Shown here: one piece after another, positions 26,832 to 34,627 of the stretch
How positions within the stretch are numbered: the stretch's first letter is position 1
Layout of the letters: each line of letters starts with the position of its first letter
DNA from: Methylomonas subterranea
Lineage (GTDB): Bacteria; Pseudomonadota; Gammaproteobacteria; Methylococcales; Methylomonadaceae
Assembly: GCF_024505185.1 (NCBI RefSeq)
Contig: NZ_JANIBJ010000040.1
Location: 1-36,174, forward strand
Direction: 5' to 3'
DNA length: 36,174 bases
Notes under the pieces: generated by a model
Databases searched by the model: none
The model's input: only the letters and a program-made list of their open reading frames with translations
What the model was told of the DNA's origin: nothing
Program-made: the position numbers and the translations under genes

Positions 26832-29800
26832 GCATGGGCCGCGCGTTCAGCGCGGTATTGTTCTATGCTCAGATTGCGCAATTTAGAATCCCGGCCTTCC
26901 TCGTTATGCACGAAGCCGACTGCCGCCACGTAAGGCTCGATGATATGAATCTTCTGCAAGGGCGTGACGATCAGCAATTGCAAATTCAACTGCGCGAACA
27001 AGCGCAGACCGTATTGAGCCGATTCGTCGGAGCCGCGGCCGAAAGCCTCGTCGATCACCACGAAGCGGAACGACCGCGAGCGCACCGCGCCCCATTCCAG
27101 GCCGAACTGATAGGCTAGGCTGGCCGCCAGGATGGTGTACGCCAATTTCTCCTTTTGACCGCCGGACTTGCCGCCGGAATCGGAATAATGCTCGTGTTCG
27201 CTGTCGTCCTCGCGCCAACGTTCGCTGGCGCCGAAGTTGAACCAGTTGCGCACGTCGCTGACCTTGGCGGTCCAGCGCCGATCCAGCTCGGTCTGGCCCT
27301 CGCGACCGCGAAAGCGCTCGATGATAGCCTTGACCTGCAAAAACTTGGCTTCCGAATATTGTGCGTCCTCGGAACCGGTCAGCGCACCCTCGGTACAGGC
27401 CCTAAGCTCTGCTTGAAAATCGCGCACATCGGCATCCAGAGCCGGCCGGGCCTCCAGCACGATGTAACGGCCGGTGTTGTAATCGATCTTGGTTAGCGAT
27501 TCGTTGATCAGCGCGATGCGTTCCTTGATGGTTTCGCGCTCGCGAGCCAGTTGCGACTGGAAGTTGGCGACCTCGCGGATGGTGTTTTCGTTGAGCAATT
27601 CCTTGAAACGGGCCTCGAAACGCGGCAAGTCGTCGGCTTGCAGTTTGTCGAGCATCTCGCGGTATTCGCCGGCGGCGGCAATCGCCACATCGACTTCCTG
27701 CGTGTCGAGTGGAAACGCCGCGCAATAGCCGCGCATCGCGTCGATGATCTTGTCGCGTAAGCCGTTGAGCTTGCGGGATTCGGCGTCTATGCGTTCTTGC
27801 AGCCATTTACGGTAGTCCTGTTCGCGGTTGTCGCAGGACTCCACCGACAAGTGATGCTCGCCCAAGGCTTCGTGACGCATTGCGTCCAGTTTGGGGTAAC
27901 GCTCGGCATGGGCCGGGCCTGCTTCGTCGAGCAAGGCCTGGGTTTGTTGAAGCAATGCTTCGGCAGCCTGTTTGCGTTGTTCGGTGCCGCCCAGTTCCTT
28001 GGTTTTATCGCCGAGCAGGCGTTCGGTTTCTTTAAGCGCCGCTTGCAGGGTTTCCAGGCGTTCGGTCAAAGCCTTCAATAAATCCGACTCGGCTTCCAAC
28101 TGCCGTTTTTCCTCTTCCAGCCGGGCGATGTCGCCGGCCAGCGGCCGCCAATCCAATTCGCGGAAGTCGCGGTATTCGTCCAGTTTGGACAGGGTATCCA
28201 GTTGCGCCTTGACGACTTTTTGCGCTTTGTCCAATTCCGCCAGCTTACCGGCCAATTCGGCCAAATGGCCCTCCAAAGCCTTCGCTTTATGCTCCAGCGC
28301 GGCAATCTTGGCGGCATTCGACCAGCCCAGCACGTAGCGGCTACGGTCGTCCAAACGATGGCGGTCGTCTTTTTCGTGGCGTTCTCCCGGTGCCTTGATT
28401 TGGCCGGCGCGGGTGATAGCTTTTTGTTCGCGGCGGAATTGTTCCGGCGTTGCGCAACAGGCCACGTCGAAACGGTGGGCAATTTCCCGTTCCAGCCAGT
28501 CGTAAAATGCCGAATCAGGCTTGACCGCCAATTTATGAACCAAGGAATCGCGGTGCAGGCTGGGCAATTCGGCGCGCTGGCCATGTCGTACCCGAAAATA
28601 CACCAATCGTCCTTTCAGATGAGTCTTATCCACCCACTCGGCCACCGCCGCATAATGAGCATCCGGCACCAGCAGCGACAGGCCGAAGCTGCGCAACAAA
28701 CGCTCGGCCGCGCCTTCCCAATCCCGTTCATCATCGCGTATTTGAATCAACTCGCCGGCAAACGGCATGTCGTCTTCAGCCAAGCCCAGGGCCAGACACA
28801 GCAGTTGGCGCAGTTTGATTTGAGCATCGTCGATATTGCTGCGCCGCGCCTTCAGGCTGTCGATTTCGGCTTGCAGGGCTTGATGCTCCTGACGACTCTG
28901 GGCAAAGTCGACACCCGTTTGGTTGGCCTGGTTCTGCAAATCCGCCTCGCTGTCCGCCGCCGCTTGCAGCAAATCGGCGAACTGTTTTTGCTGGACCAGA
29001 AAGCCGTCGCCATCCTCCGGCGGAACCAATCCCACTGCTCGCACCAGTTGTTCGTGCCGTTCGGCCTTGTTTTTGCGGCGGCCCAGTTCATCCCGATGGC
29101 GTTGAATTTCCTCGCCGATACGGGCAATGCGGTCGCCGCCGTTCTCGCCGATGTTGCGCTGCAATTCGCGCTCCTCGCTCAGTTGGGTTTGCTTGCGTTC
29201 CGCCAGCCTTTCCACTTGCGCGCCTTGCCGTGCAAGCTCTTCGTCCAGACTAGCCAGGCGCTTGTCCAGCAAGCCGCGTTTCAAGCCGGCAAAGTAAGCC
29301 CGTAATGCTTCGCGACAAGCGCGCAGTTCCTCGGTTTGTTCGGTCAATTGCGTGTGGCGGTCGCTATCGGTAACCAGCGGCATCAACAATCCAACCTGGC
29401 GTTTGGCCTTCAACACCGCTTCGTGGGCGCGGTTCAGGTCGTCGAAATGGGCGATCAATGCGGCGATGCGCGGGGCCACGTCGGACGGCTCCAGCATGTG
29501 GCTGCGGACGAAATCGGTCAGATTGCCGACCGACTTCATCGATACGGTTTGATGAAACAATTCCAGCGCCTGTTCGTTGTCTATGCCAAAACGGCGACGG
29601 AACCAAGCACCGTAAGGCGGAAAGCTGTCGTGCAACTCGGCACCCAGGCCGCGCAGCTTCTTGCGCAGTTGGCCGATGTCGCTGCCGAAGCCGGCGAAGT
29701 CCTTGGCAATAGCCAGGTCGCGTTCGGCGCCGACGAACAACCGCGCCGGCTGGCCCTGGCGTTCCGTCATCCAGAATACTTGCGCCAAAGTCACGGTCTG

Positions 29801-30202
29801 GTCGTAGCCGGCGTTGTGGAACACGCCCAAAATCACCGAATAATTATTATGGTCGCGCAAGGCCACCGGCTTAGTGCTGCCACTCACTTCATTGCGTTCG
29901 GATTTGTAATGGCCCAGCACGTAGGAGCGCAGGCTGCGCTCCTTGCTGTCGGCACCGGCCGCCTTGTTGTAAGCGATGCGATGGGCCGGCACCAGCAAGG
30001 TGGTGACCGCGTCGACCAGCGTCGATTTGCCGGAACCGATGTCGCCGGTCAGCAAGGCGTTCTGACCGTCGAGATGCAAAGTCCAGACCCGGGCATCGAA
30101 GGTGCCCCAGTTGAACACCTCCAAACGCTGCAGCCGAAAGCCGGACAAGGTATCGTCGTCGACGAAGTCCAGGGAGAGTTGCAAGTCGCTGTTGTTATTC
30201 AT
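26828..30202 (-). CDS. jetC: Wadjet SMC-like ATPase JetC
   Basis: A 1124-residue MukB/SMC-like ATPase that loop-extrudes DNA in the Wadjet anti-plasmid complex. Walker A is GDIGSGKST (53-61). Long coiled coils occupy roughly 250-900 with a hinge-like middle. The C-terminal head has the signature SGGKSGGQKEKLAYTILA and Walker B FRFVVIDEAFGRGSDES. The frame is open to 30277, but the ATG at 30200-30202 (MNNNSDLQLSLDF) is chosen: the extra 25 residues look unlike the family and come from a palindromic repeat region. It is followed without a gap by jetD. Confidence 0.93.
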   Translation of the reverse strand: MNNNSDLQLSLDFVDDDTLSGFRLQRLEVFNWGTFDARVWTLHLDGQNALLTGDIGSGKSTLVDAVTTLLVPAHRIAYNKAAGADSKERSLRSYVLGHYKSERNEVSGSTKPVALRDHNNYSVILGVFHNAGYDQTVTLAQVFWMTERQGQPARLFVGAERDLAIAKDFAGFGSDIGQLRKKLRGLGAELHDSFPPYGAWFRRRFGIDNEQALELFHQTVSMKSVGNLTDFVRSHMLEPSDVAPRIAALIAHFDDLNRAHEAVLKAKRQVGLLMPLVTDSDRHTQLTEQTEELRACREALRAYFAGLKRGLLDKRLASLDEELARQGAQVERLAERKQTQLSEERELQRNIGENGGDRIARIGEEIQRHRDELGRRKNKAERHEQLVRAVGLVPPEDGDGFLVQQKQFADLLQAAADSEADLQNQANQTGVDFAQSRQEHQALQAEIDSLKARRSNIDDAQIKLRQLLCLALGLAEDDMPFAGELIQIRDDERDWEGAAERLLRSFGLSLLVPDAHYAAVAEWVDKTHLKGRLVYFRVRHGQRAELPSLHRDSLVHKLAVKPDSAFYDWLEREIAHRFDVACCATPEQFRREQKAITRAGQIKAPGERHEKDDRHRLDDRSRYVLGWSNAAKIAALEHKAKALEGHLAELAGKLAELDKAQKVVKAQLDTLSKLDEYRDFRELDWRPLAGDIARLEEEKRQLEAESDLLKALTERLETLQAALKETERLLGDKTKELGGTEQRKQAAEALLQQTQALLDEAGPAHAERYPKLDAMRHEALGEHHLSVESCDNREQDYRKWLQERIDAESRKLNGLRDKIIDAMRGYCAAFPLDTQEVDVAIAAAGEYREMLDKLQADDLPRFEARFKELLNENTIREVANFQSQLARERETIKERIALINESLTKIDYNTGRYIVLEARPALDADVRDFQAELRACTEGALTGSEDAQYSEAKFLQVKAIIERFRGREGQTELDRRWTAKVSDVRNWFNFGASERWREDDSEHEHYSDSGGKSGGQKEKLAYTILAASLAYQFGLEWGAVRSRSFRFVVIDEAFGRGSDESAQYGLRLFAQLNLQLLIVTPLQKIHIIEPYVAAVGFVHNEEGRDSKLRNLSIEQYRAERAAHA

Positions 30203-30250
30203 CGCTAGCCAATGGGCGTTTGAGGCGCCGGGGCTGGCCCGGGTAAGATA

Positions 30251-30321
30251 TAGGTTGGATAAGCGAAGCGCATCCACCAGCGGCCTTAACTTTGGTGGAT
30301 GCGCTTCTCCTATCCACCCTA
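30251..30321. repeat. Long imperfect palindromic repeat between jetB and jetC
   Basis: The arm taggttggataagcgaagcg-catccacca (30251-30279) is matched in reverse complement by tggtggatgcgcttctcc-tatccaccct (30293-30321) around a 13-base loop. Intergenic repeats with the core ggataagcgaagcgcatccacc are scattered in many gammaproteobacterial genomes (from general knowledge). It occupies the 156-bp gap between two genes that normally touch, so it probably inserted there and can form a hairpin in the mRNA. Confidence 0.75.
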
Positions 30322-30358
30322 CCGTTGAGATTTTGCGAAATCCTCACGCTAAAACCCA

Positions 30359-31021
30359 TCATTCACCGCCCTCCACGCCGCCCGCCAGTTGCGCCTGATA
30401 CTCGGCCAGCCGGGCATCGAATTCCGACAACCATTGCGCATCGACAAAGGCTTTCAATATGCGCCTAACTTCGTAATTGGCCGACTGACCGGGAGCAGCC
30501 TTGAATTTGCGCAAAAATCCCAGTTCAACAACCCGATTGATGTGGTTTTCTATTTGATCGATCAGCCGGGCCTCGTTGCTGCCTTGCGGTAAAAACACCC
30601 GGATCAGTTCGGCGATGTCCTCGCGCGACAAAACCAGGCGCGTATCGCCGCCGCCGGCATCGAACTCGGCCAGTTTCTTGCGCAACAAGGCCAAAAGCAG
30701 GCTGACCGGAAACGACAGCGGCCGGCGAACGATCAGCCGGGGTAATTGCCGCGTGGCATCCTCGTCAGTCGCCGCCTGACGCGAACGCAAAAACGCATAA
30801 CTCTCGGCCTCGTCCAGCACCAACTCCAGACCCAACACCGCGACGTAATCCCGCACCCTGGCTTGCAGATTCAGTAGCGTCCCCCACAAGGCGGCGTCGT
30901 TTTCCTGGTAGAGCACGCCTTTGAGCAAGGGGATCACGACGCCCGACAAGTCGTATTGGGGTGCGGCTTCGATCTCGGTTTCTGTCATCGCGTTTGGAAT
31001 CGCTGGGATAAAATCGGGCAT
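30359..31021 (-). CDS. jetB: Wadjet accessory subunit JetB (DUF4194)
   Basis: A 220-residue DUF4194 protein, the MukE-like winged-helix partner of the SMC complex. Typical segments are GVVIPLLKGVLYQENDAALW, DYVAVLGLELVLDEAESYAFLRS and PLSFPVSLLLALLRKKLAEFD. The start may be the ATG at 31021 or Met12 at 30988 (MTETEIEAAP). In type I Wadjet loci jetA (DUF3375 kleisin) lies directly upstream; here only 58 bases separate this gene from an IS66 remnant, with no jetA sequence recognisable. A TATAAA box about 33-38 bases upstream of the ATG could drive it. Confidence 0.9.
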   Translation of the reverse strand: MPDFIPAIPNAMTETEIEAAPQYDLSGVVIPLLKGVLYQENDAALWGTLLNLQARVRDYVAVLGLELVLDEAESYAFLRSRQAATDEDATRQLPRLIVRRPLSFPVSLLLALLRKKLAEFDAGGGDTRLVLSREDIAELIRVFLPQGSNEARLIDQIENHINRVVELGFLRKFKAAPGQSANYEVRRILKAFVDAQWLSEFDARLAEYQAQLAGGVEGGE

Positions 31022-31079
31022 TTTACGGGAAGAGACCGGAAAATCGAATCCGCTTTATACTGAAATGGTCTATGCGGTT

Positions 31080-31603
31080 CACATTTGCTGCGCGAGCTCA
31101 CCTTTATTGTGGACGCGCATGGCTATCGTTGGGCAAAAAACATGAAACGCTTATTGCAGAAAACGTGCATCAACGTTTCTAAAAGCCCAGACAAGGCACT
31201 GACGGCCATAGAACTGGCCAACCTGCAAAAGCGCTACCGAGCCATCCTGACACGCGGCGAAAAAGAGCCGCCCGCCATTCCACCCAAACCCAGTGGCAAG
31301 CGCGGCAAATTGGCCAAATCCGATGCGCACAACTTGTGGGAGCGATTCAAGGCACATGAACACGCCATCCTACTCTTCGCCAAAGAGCCGCATGTTGCCT
31401 TTACCAATAACCGTGCTGAACAGGATTTACGCATGGCCAAGGTCAAACAAAAGGTCTCGTGCTGCTTTCGGGCAGAAGAGTATGCCCATGCCTACTGCCG
31501 AATCTCCAGCTATCTGCAAACCATGGCCAGCCGGGGATATAATCCGCTCATCGCCATTCAAATGGCTTTGGCTGGCAACGCTCTGACTATGGGGCGCGAG
31601 TAG
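31080..31603 (+). mobile_element. IS66-family transposase, C-terminal remnant
   Basis: The open frame (about 172 codons) is the C-terminal half of an IS66 TnpC-type transposase. It starts mid-domain at HLLRELTFIV, has GYRWAKNMKRLL, and the DDE catalytic-end motif NNRAEQDLRMAKVKQKVS with CCFRAEEYAHAYCRISSYL. The N-terminal half and the two accessory genes are missing, and I cannot find terminal inverted repeats. It is a dead remnant sitting exactly where jetA should be. Confidence 0.88.
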
Positions 31604-31659
31604 TTACGCAACTGTTAATGCATATTATACAAGCGACGATATGGCTGCTCTTGAATAAG

Positions 31660-31688
31660 TTGCAGATAGTGCGAAACATTACTACCAT
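31660..31688 (+). promoter_or_regulatory. Possible promoter of the parDE pair
   Basis: TTGCAG (31660-31665), a 17-bp spacer and TACCAT (31683-31688) precede the antitoxin gene by 14 bases. The -10 is weak. Antitoxin-toxin complexes usually repress their own promoter, but I do not see a clean operator palindrome. Confidence 0.3.
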
Positions 31689-31702
31689 AACGAGCAGAGG
31701 TA

Positions 31703-31981
31703 ATGACCATGGCCAACGTTGAAAAATTATCGATTGCATTGACACCCGAGATGGCGGCGGTAGTTCGCCAATGTGTTGAAAGTGGTGAATACGCCAGTTC
31801 CAGTGAACTGATACGTGAAGCATTGCGGGATTGGAAAACCAAACGGTCATTGCAGCAAAATGAACTTCAGGAACTGCGGCACCTTTGGCAGGATGGTATT
31901 GATAGTGGGCCAGCAAAGTTTGCGGATATGAATGCCATTAAGATGGAAGCCAGAAAACGACTTGCATCATCAGCTAAATAG
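31703..31981 (+). CDS. parD: Type II antitoxin, ParD/CopG ribbon-helix-helix family
   Basis: A 92-residue protein with an N-terminal ribbon-helix-helix DNA-binding fold (EKLSIALTPEMAAVVRQCVE, SGEYASSSELIREALRDW), the classic ParD pattern. A C-terminal tail would wrap the toxin. The start is ATG 31703 with AGAGG five bases before it; Met3 is an alternative. It lies 14 bases upstream of the toxin gene. The pair may stabilise this region. Confidence 0.9.
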   Translation: MTMANVEKLSIALTPEMAAVVRQCVESGEYASSSELIREALRDWKTKRSLQQNELQELRHLWQDGIDSGPAKFADMNAIKMEARKRLASSAK

Positions 31982-31995
31982 CTCGTCCACTATCC

Positions 31996-32283
31996 ATGGG
32001 TATTGTTCATCGTACCAGTCAATCAGAAGAAGATTTGATTGAAATATGGCTTTACATAGCACAGGACAATCCAACAGCGGCTGATAGGGTGTTGGATGAT
32101 ATAGAGCAACGTTTCGTCATGCTGGCAGACAATCCCCAGATGGGTCGCTACCGTCCTGATATTGCACCCGAGCTGCGGTATTTTATATCAGGCAAATACC
32201 TTATTTTGTATAGAACCCTGAACGATGGCGTGCAGATTGTTCGCGTCATTCATGGTGCCAGGGATTTACCCAACGAGTTCTAA
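31996..32283 (+). CDS. parE: Type II toxin, ParE/RelE superfamily
   Basis: A 95-residue toxin-fold protein. It has the ParE pattern RTSQSEEDLIEIWLYIAQDN, a middle NPQMGRYRPDIAPELRYF, and the end YLILYRTLNDGVQIVRVIHGARDLP. ParE toxins inhibit DNA gyrase, while RelE relatives cut mRNA; the RVIHGARDL ending fits ParE. The gene is intact and cotranscribed with its antitoxin. Confidence 0.9.
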   Translation: MGIVHRTSQSEEDLIEIWLYIAQDNPTAADRVLDDIEQRFVMLADNPQMGRYRPDIAPELRYFISGKYLILYRTLNDGVQIVRVIHGARDLPNEF

Positions 32284-32318
32284 CATCATTCTGGATTCAT
32301 CAACATGGATTTTACCCA

Positions 32319-32392
32319 ATGACCAACACCATCACCCTACCACAACTAGAATCGTTCCTATGGGGTGCTGCGGATATATTGCGTGGCAACTA
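32319..32392 (+). pseudogene. Type I restriction methylase (hsdM), 5' fragment
   Basis: The first 25 or so codons read MTNTITLPQLESFLWGAADI and LRGNYN, which match the start of type I modification subunits (LESFLW.AADILRG). Coding homology stops abruptly at 32392, where an IS3-type sequence begins, and no other part of hsdM, hsdS or hsdR is present in the window. Confidence 0.75.
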
Positions 32393-32690
32393 TAATGGTC
32401 CCCAAAATTTAGACAGCTAATTAAGGTGTAAACCTGCATGTATCAACCCGATGAAGTATAAAGGAAAAATCATGCAGAGAAAGAAACACAGTGCCGAGTT
32501 TAAAGCCAAAGTCGCATTAGAGGCCTTAAAAGGGGATAAGACCATCAACGAAATCGCCGGCGAGCACCAAGTGCATCCGAATCAAGTCTCGAACTGGAAA
32601 AAGGAAGCGTAAGCCGGGCTCGTCGAATGTTTTTCCGCCAAGCGCGGTCGAAAGAGCAAGCAGCAGGAAGCGGATCAGGAGGCGCTGTAT
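32393..32690 (+). mobile_element. Decayed IS3-family element (orfA remnant)
   Basis: It starts with an IS3-like end, tggtccccaaaatttagac. It then encodes orfA from ATG 32472: [20 protein letters not shown] and the helix-turn-helix [24 protein letters not shown] at 32610-32612 interrupts the frame; beyond it the same frame continues with FSAKRGRKSKQQEADQEALY, typical of IS3 orfA, then homology ends near 32690. OrfB and the right end are missing, so the element is inactive. Confidence 0.8.
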
Positions 32691-32743
32691 ACCCCCAAAT
32701 TATTTGGCTTTCAATGCATGCCCATGGACATTGGTGGACAATA

Positions 32744-32778
32744 AAAAACCCGCGAAGCCAGTAAACTTGCGGGTTTTT
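32744..32778. terminator. Terminator-like hairpin
   Basis: aaaaacccgc (32744-32753) pairs with gcgggttttt (32769-32778) across a 15-base loop, with A and T runs on either side. It sits in a region without genes, probably left over from a lost gene. Confidence 0.55.
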
Positions 32779-32957
32779 GGATTGGGTTGCACCCTGTTGG
32801 ATGCATAAATGGTGCTCAGACCGGACTAGAAATAATGCTAACGAAATGAAATTAAACGTATTATTTTTAATAAAAATCATAAATACACGATCACGTACAC
32901 GATTTTGTTTCTTAGGCATCAATTTGCATTTGAATAGACTACCGATTCCAAACCGCT

Positions 32958-32992
32958 ACGGGTTCGATTGGTAAATGACCAATCGAACCCGT
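32958..32992. repeat. Perfect 15-bp inverted repeat after the helicase remnant
   Basis: acgggttcgattggt (32958-32972) and accaatcgaacccgt (32978-32992) are perfect complements around a 5-base loop. It lies 9 bases past the stop of the minus-strand helicase fragment and may be its terminator or a mobile-element end. No strong T run follows on the minus strand. Confidence 0.6.
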
Positions 32993-33001
32993 ATGCTTTT
33001 A

Positions 33002-33622
33002 TCAGTTTGGAACTGCCATTCGGTAGCCCATTGCCCGATATCCCCGTTGACGCTTCTCCCACATTCGCAGTAAAGCCGGGTGACCGGTGTCGACAAAGTC
33101 GATGATTCGAACATCGGTTTTGGTGGCGTGTTCACGGTGTAAACGGCCAGCATATTGCTGCAGAGTACCTTTCCATGAAATCGGCATTGCCAGTACCAAG
33201 GTATCCAGTGGTGGATGATCAAAACCTTCGCCCACCAATTTACCAGTGGCTAACAATACCCGAGGCGCATCTGGTGGCAGTCCTTCAAGTTCTGTGATCA
33301 AAGTTGCTCGTTGCTTTTTCGACATTCGGCCGTGAAGCACAAAAGGTGGCGGTAATTTGCTGTCCAATGCTAACAAAATAGCATCCAGATGCTCGGTGCG
33401 CTCAGTCAGGACCAGTACTTTTCGTCCCTGATCAAAAGCCGCGATGATGTCATTGGCAATTACCGCCGTGCGCTCCACATCATTGGCGATGTGACGGAAT
33501 ACATCCTGTATAGCGGATTCCTGAGGCAGATCGATAGTCTTGTAAATCATCTGCGGAATAACTTCCAGATCACTTGGCGCATTATCTGGTTTGGCAGTGA
33601 TAAATGGGGTTGGCTCACATCA
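33002..33622 (-). pseudogene. Superfamily II helicase, C-terminal fragment (TOTE-like)
   Basis: Only the second RecA-like domain is left. Motifs IV-VI are visible as GRKVLVLTERTEHLDAIL, VLHGRMSKKQRATLI, RVLLATGKLVGEGFDHP and GTLQQYAGRLHREH. The longest ATG-started frame begins at 33550, but the frame is open and homologous-looking back to about 33622 (CEPTPFITAKPD), where a TGA cuts it off. Walker A and B belong to the missing first domain, so it cannot hydrolyse ATP. It resembles the C-terminus of large DEAD/DEAH proteins, often with an N-terminal primase domain, found in defence loci. An N-terminal stub of probably the same gene lies at 35553. Confidence 0.75.
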
Positions 33623-33632
33623 AAACGTTTGA

Positions 33633-33653
33633 GACGGAGTTACAAACTCCGTC
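33633..33653. repeat. Short perfect palindrome at replacement junction
   Basis: gacggagt (33633-33640) and actccgtc (33646-33653) form an 8-bp stem with a 5-base loop. It lies between the helicase fragment and the stop of the HEPN gene, so it may be the HEPN transcript terminator or a mark of the rearrangement junction. Confidence 0.5.
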
Positions 33654-33682
33654 ATCGCTGATGAAATCAAATTTTTAGCGCA

Positions 33683-34624
33683 TCAATACTCATTATTATC
33701 GTCTTCCATCATTCCGCGAATATGTTCGTCAATATCCACCTCAAAATATTCGATGGCATCGTAATGTGAGGTAGCGGTGTAAGTATCACCAAGGCCAGAC
33801 GCGATTAGTTTTGAATAGCCATTAATCTTTAATCCGCAGGCAACGCACTGGAAGGACTCTGGTCGCATTACTTGTTTTTCTATAATTCCGCCATCATCAA
33901 CTTCCCGTTTAACCTCGCCAACGGCTTTACCTAGCAACAGACCCGTGCTTTGACAAACAGGACAACTGACTCTATGACCGTAATGGCGAAGCGCTACTGT
34001 GTTGGCTTGTTTGTGTGCCTGATCTTGTTCTTCAGCTGTTTTCTTTTCCCACATAGCCTTATGAGCGGCTATCGTGCCCTTAACTGCTTGCGCGTTTTCG
34101 TCCTTTAATGCGTCTATTTCTTCTCTGGCTTGTCTGGCTATTTCGGTACCAAACAACGACTCTAACGATTCGTCAACTTCTCTAGCCAATACATCGCAGA
34201 CTGTGAAAAAGTTGGGTAGCCATGAAGCACTGCCAAAGTTTTCAAAGGGCATATTGCCAGAATGGACTTCGCTGTTTCTCCGTTCGACATGGCTGACGCA
34301 GAAGTTCGCATGGTCTGTCGTAAAATCCTCAGCCAAATCTCCAACTCTCGTTATTAAACTAGTTATCGATGCGGACTTGGCAACAAATTTTGATTTCTTG
34401 ATAGGCTTGCCCAGGGCGAAGAGCAAATTATGCCATTCTTTTAGGTCTGCCAATAACACTGGCGATGTTTTTGCGACAGCAGATCTTATTAACATTTCGA
34501 GCACAAATGCTGACCATAAACCAAACTGCCAGTTGGTATCTTGGTGTTCAAACATCACTTCCGCATATTTTTGAGCTTTTGCAAATAATGATTCTGGCGA
34601 CCATTCGTGGCTGGTTTTTTCCAT
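33683..34624 (-). CDS. HEPN-like protein with C-terminal zinc ribbon
   Basis: A 313-residue cytosolic protein. The helical N-terminal half (about 1-160) includes ESLFAKAQKYAEVMFEHQ, WQFGLWSAFVLEMLIRSAV and HVERRNSEVHSGNMPF. The R-N-x-x-x-H in the last gives the Rx4-6H motif of HEPN RNases. A charged, coiled-coil-like linker follows (about 165-215). The C-terminal part has two CxxC pairs, CPVC and CVAC, a zinc ribbon, then GYSKLIASGLGDTYTA. HEPN proteins are frequent RNA-cleaving effectors in defence and toxin-antitoxin systems; the Zn ribbon may bind nucleic acid. Three bases separate it from the upstream oxygenase gene. Function is inferred from the motif only. Confidence 0.65.
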   Translation of the reverse strand: MEKTSHEWSPESLFAKAQKYAEVMFEHQDTNWQFGLWSAFVLEMLIRSAVAKTSPVLLADLKEWHNLLFALGKPIKKSKFVAKSASITSLITRVGDLAEDFTTDHANFCVSHVERRNSEVHSGNMPFENFGSASWLPNFFTVCDVLAREVDESLESLFGTEIARQAREEIDALKDENAQAVKGTIAAHKAMWEKKTAEEQDQAHKQANTVALRHYGHRVSCPVCQSTGLLLGKAVGEVKREVDDGGIIEKQVMRPESFQCVACGLKINGYSKLIASGLGDTYTATSHYDAIEYFEVDIDEHIRGMMEDDNNEY

Positions 34625-34627
34625 AAA

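Larger units (their letters stand above)
32691..33001. other. Gene-free junction region with remnants
   Basis: Apart from the terminator-like hairpin, these 310 bases contain no credible gene. At about 32811-32832 the minus strand reads tctagtccggtctgagcacca, which looks like the last part of a tRNA (T-arm and CCA) but has a mismatched T-loop; no complete tRNA is present. Bases 32840-32950 are AT-rich and featureless. Confidence 0.4.

Noticed and set aside
29336-30208. 290-codon plus-strand open frame
   Set aside because: Antisense to jetC, no recognisable domain, no ribosome site.
31022-31079. Remaining C-terminal codons of jetA upstream of jetB
   Set aside because: All three frames of the 58 bases were read; none gives a recognisable DUF3375 end, so I cannot claim a jetA remnant.
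32691-33001. Possible complete tRNA gene
   Set aside because: Only a 3'-end-like fragment on the minus strand is present, with a mismatched T-loop; no anticodon or D-arm can be folded.
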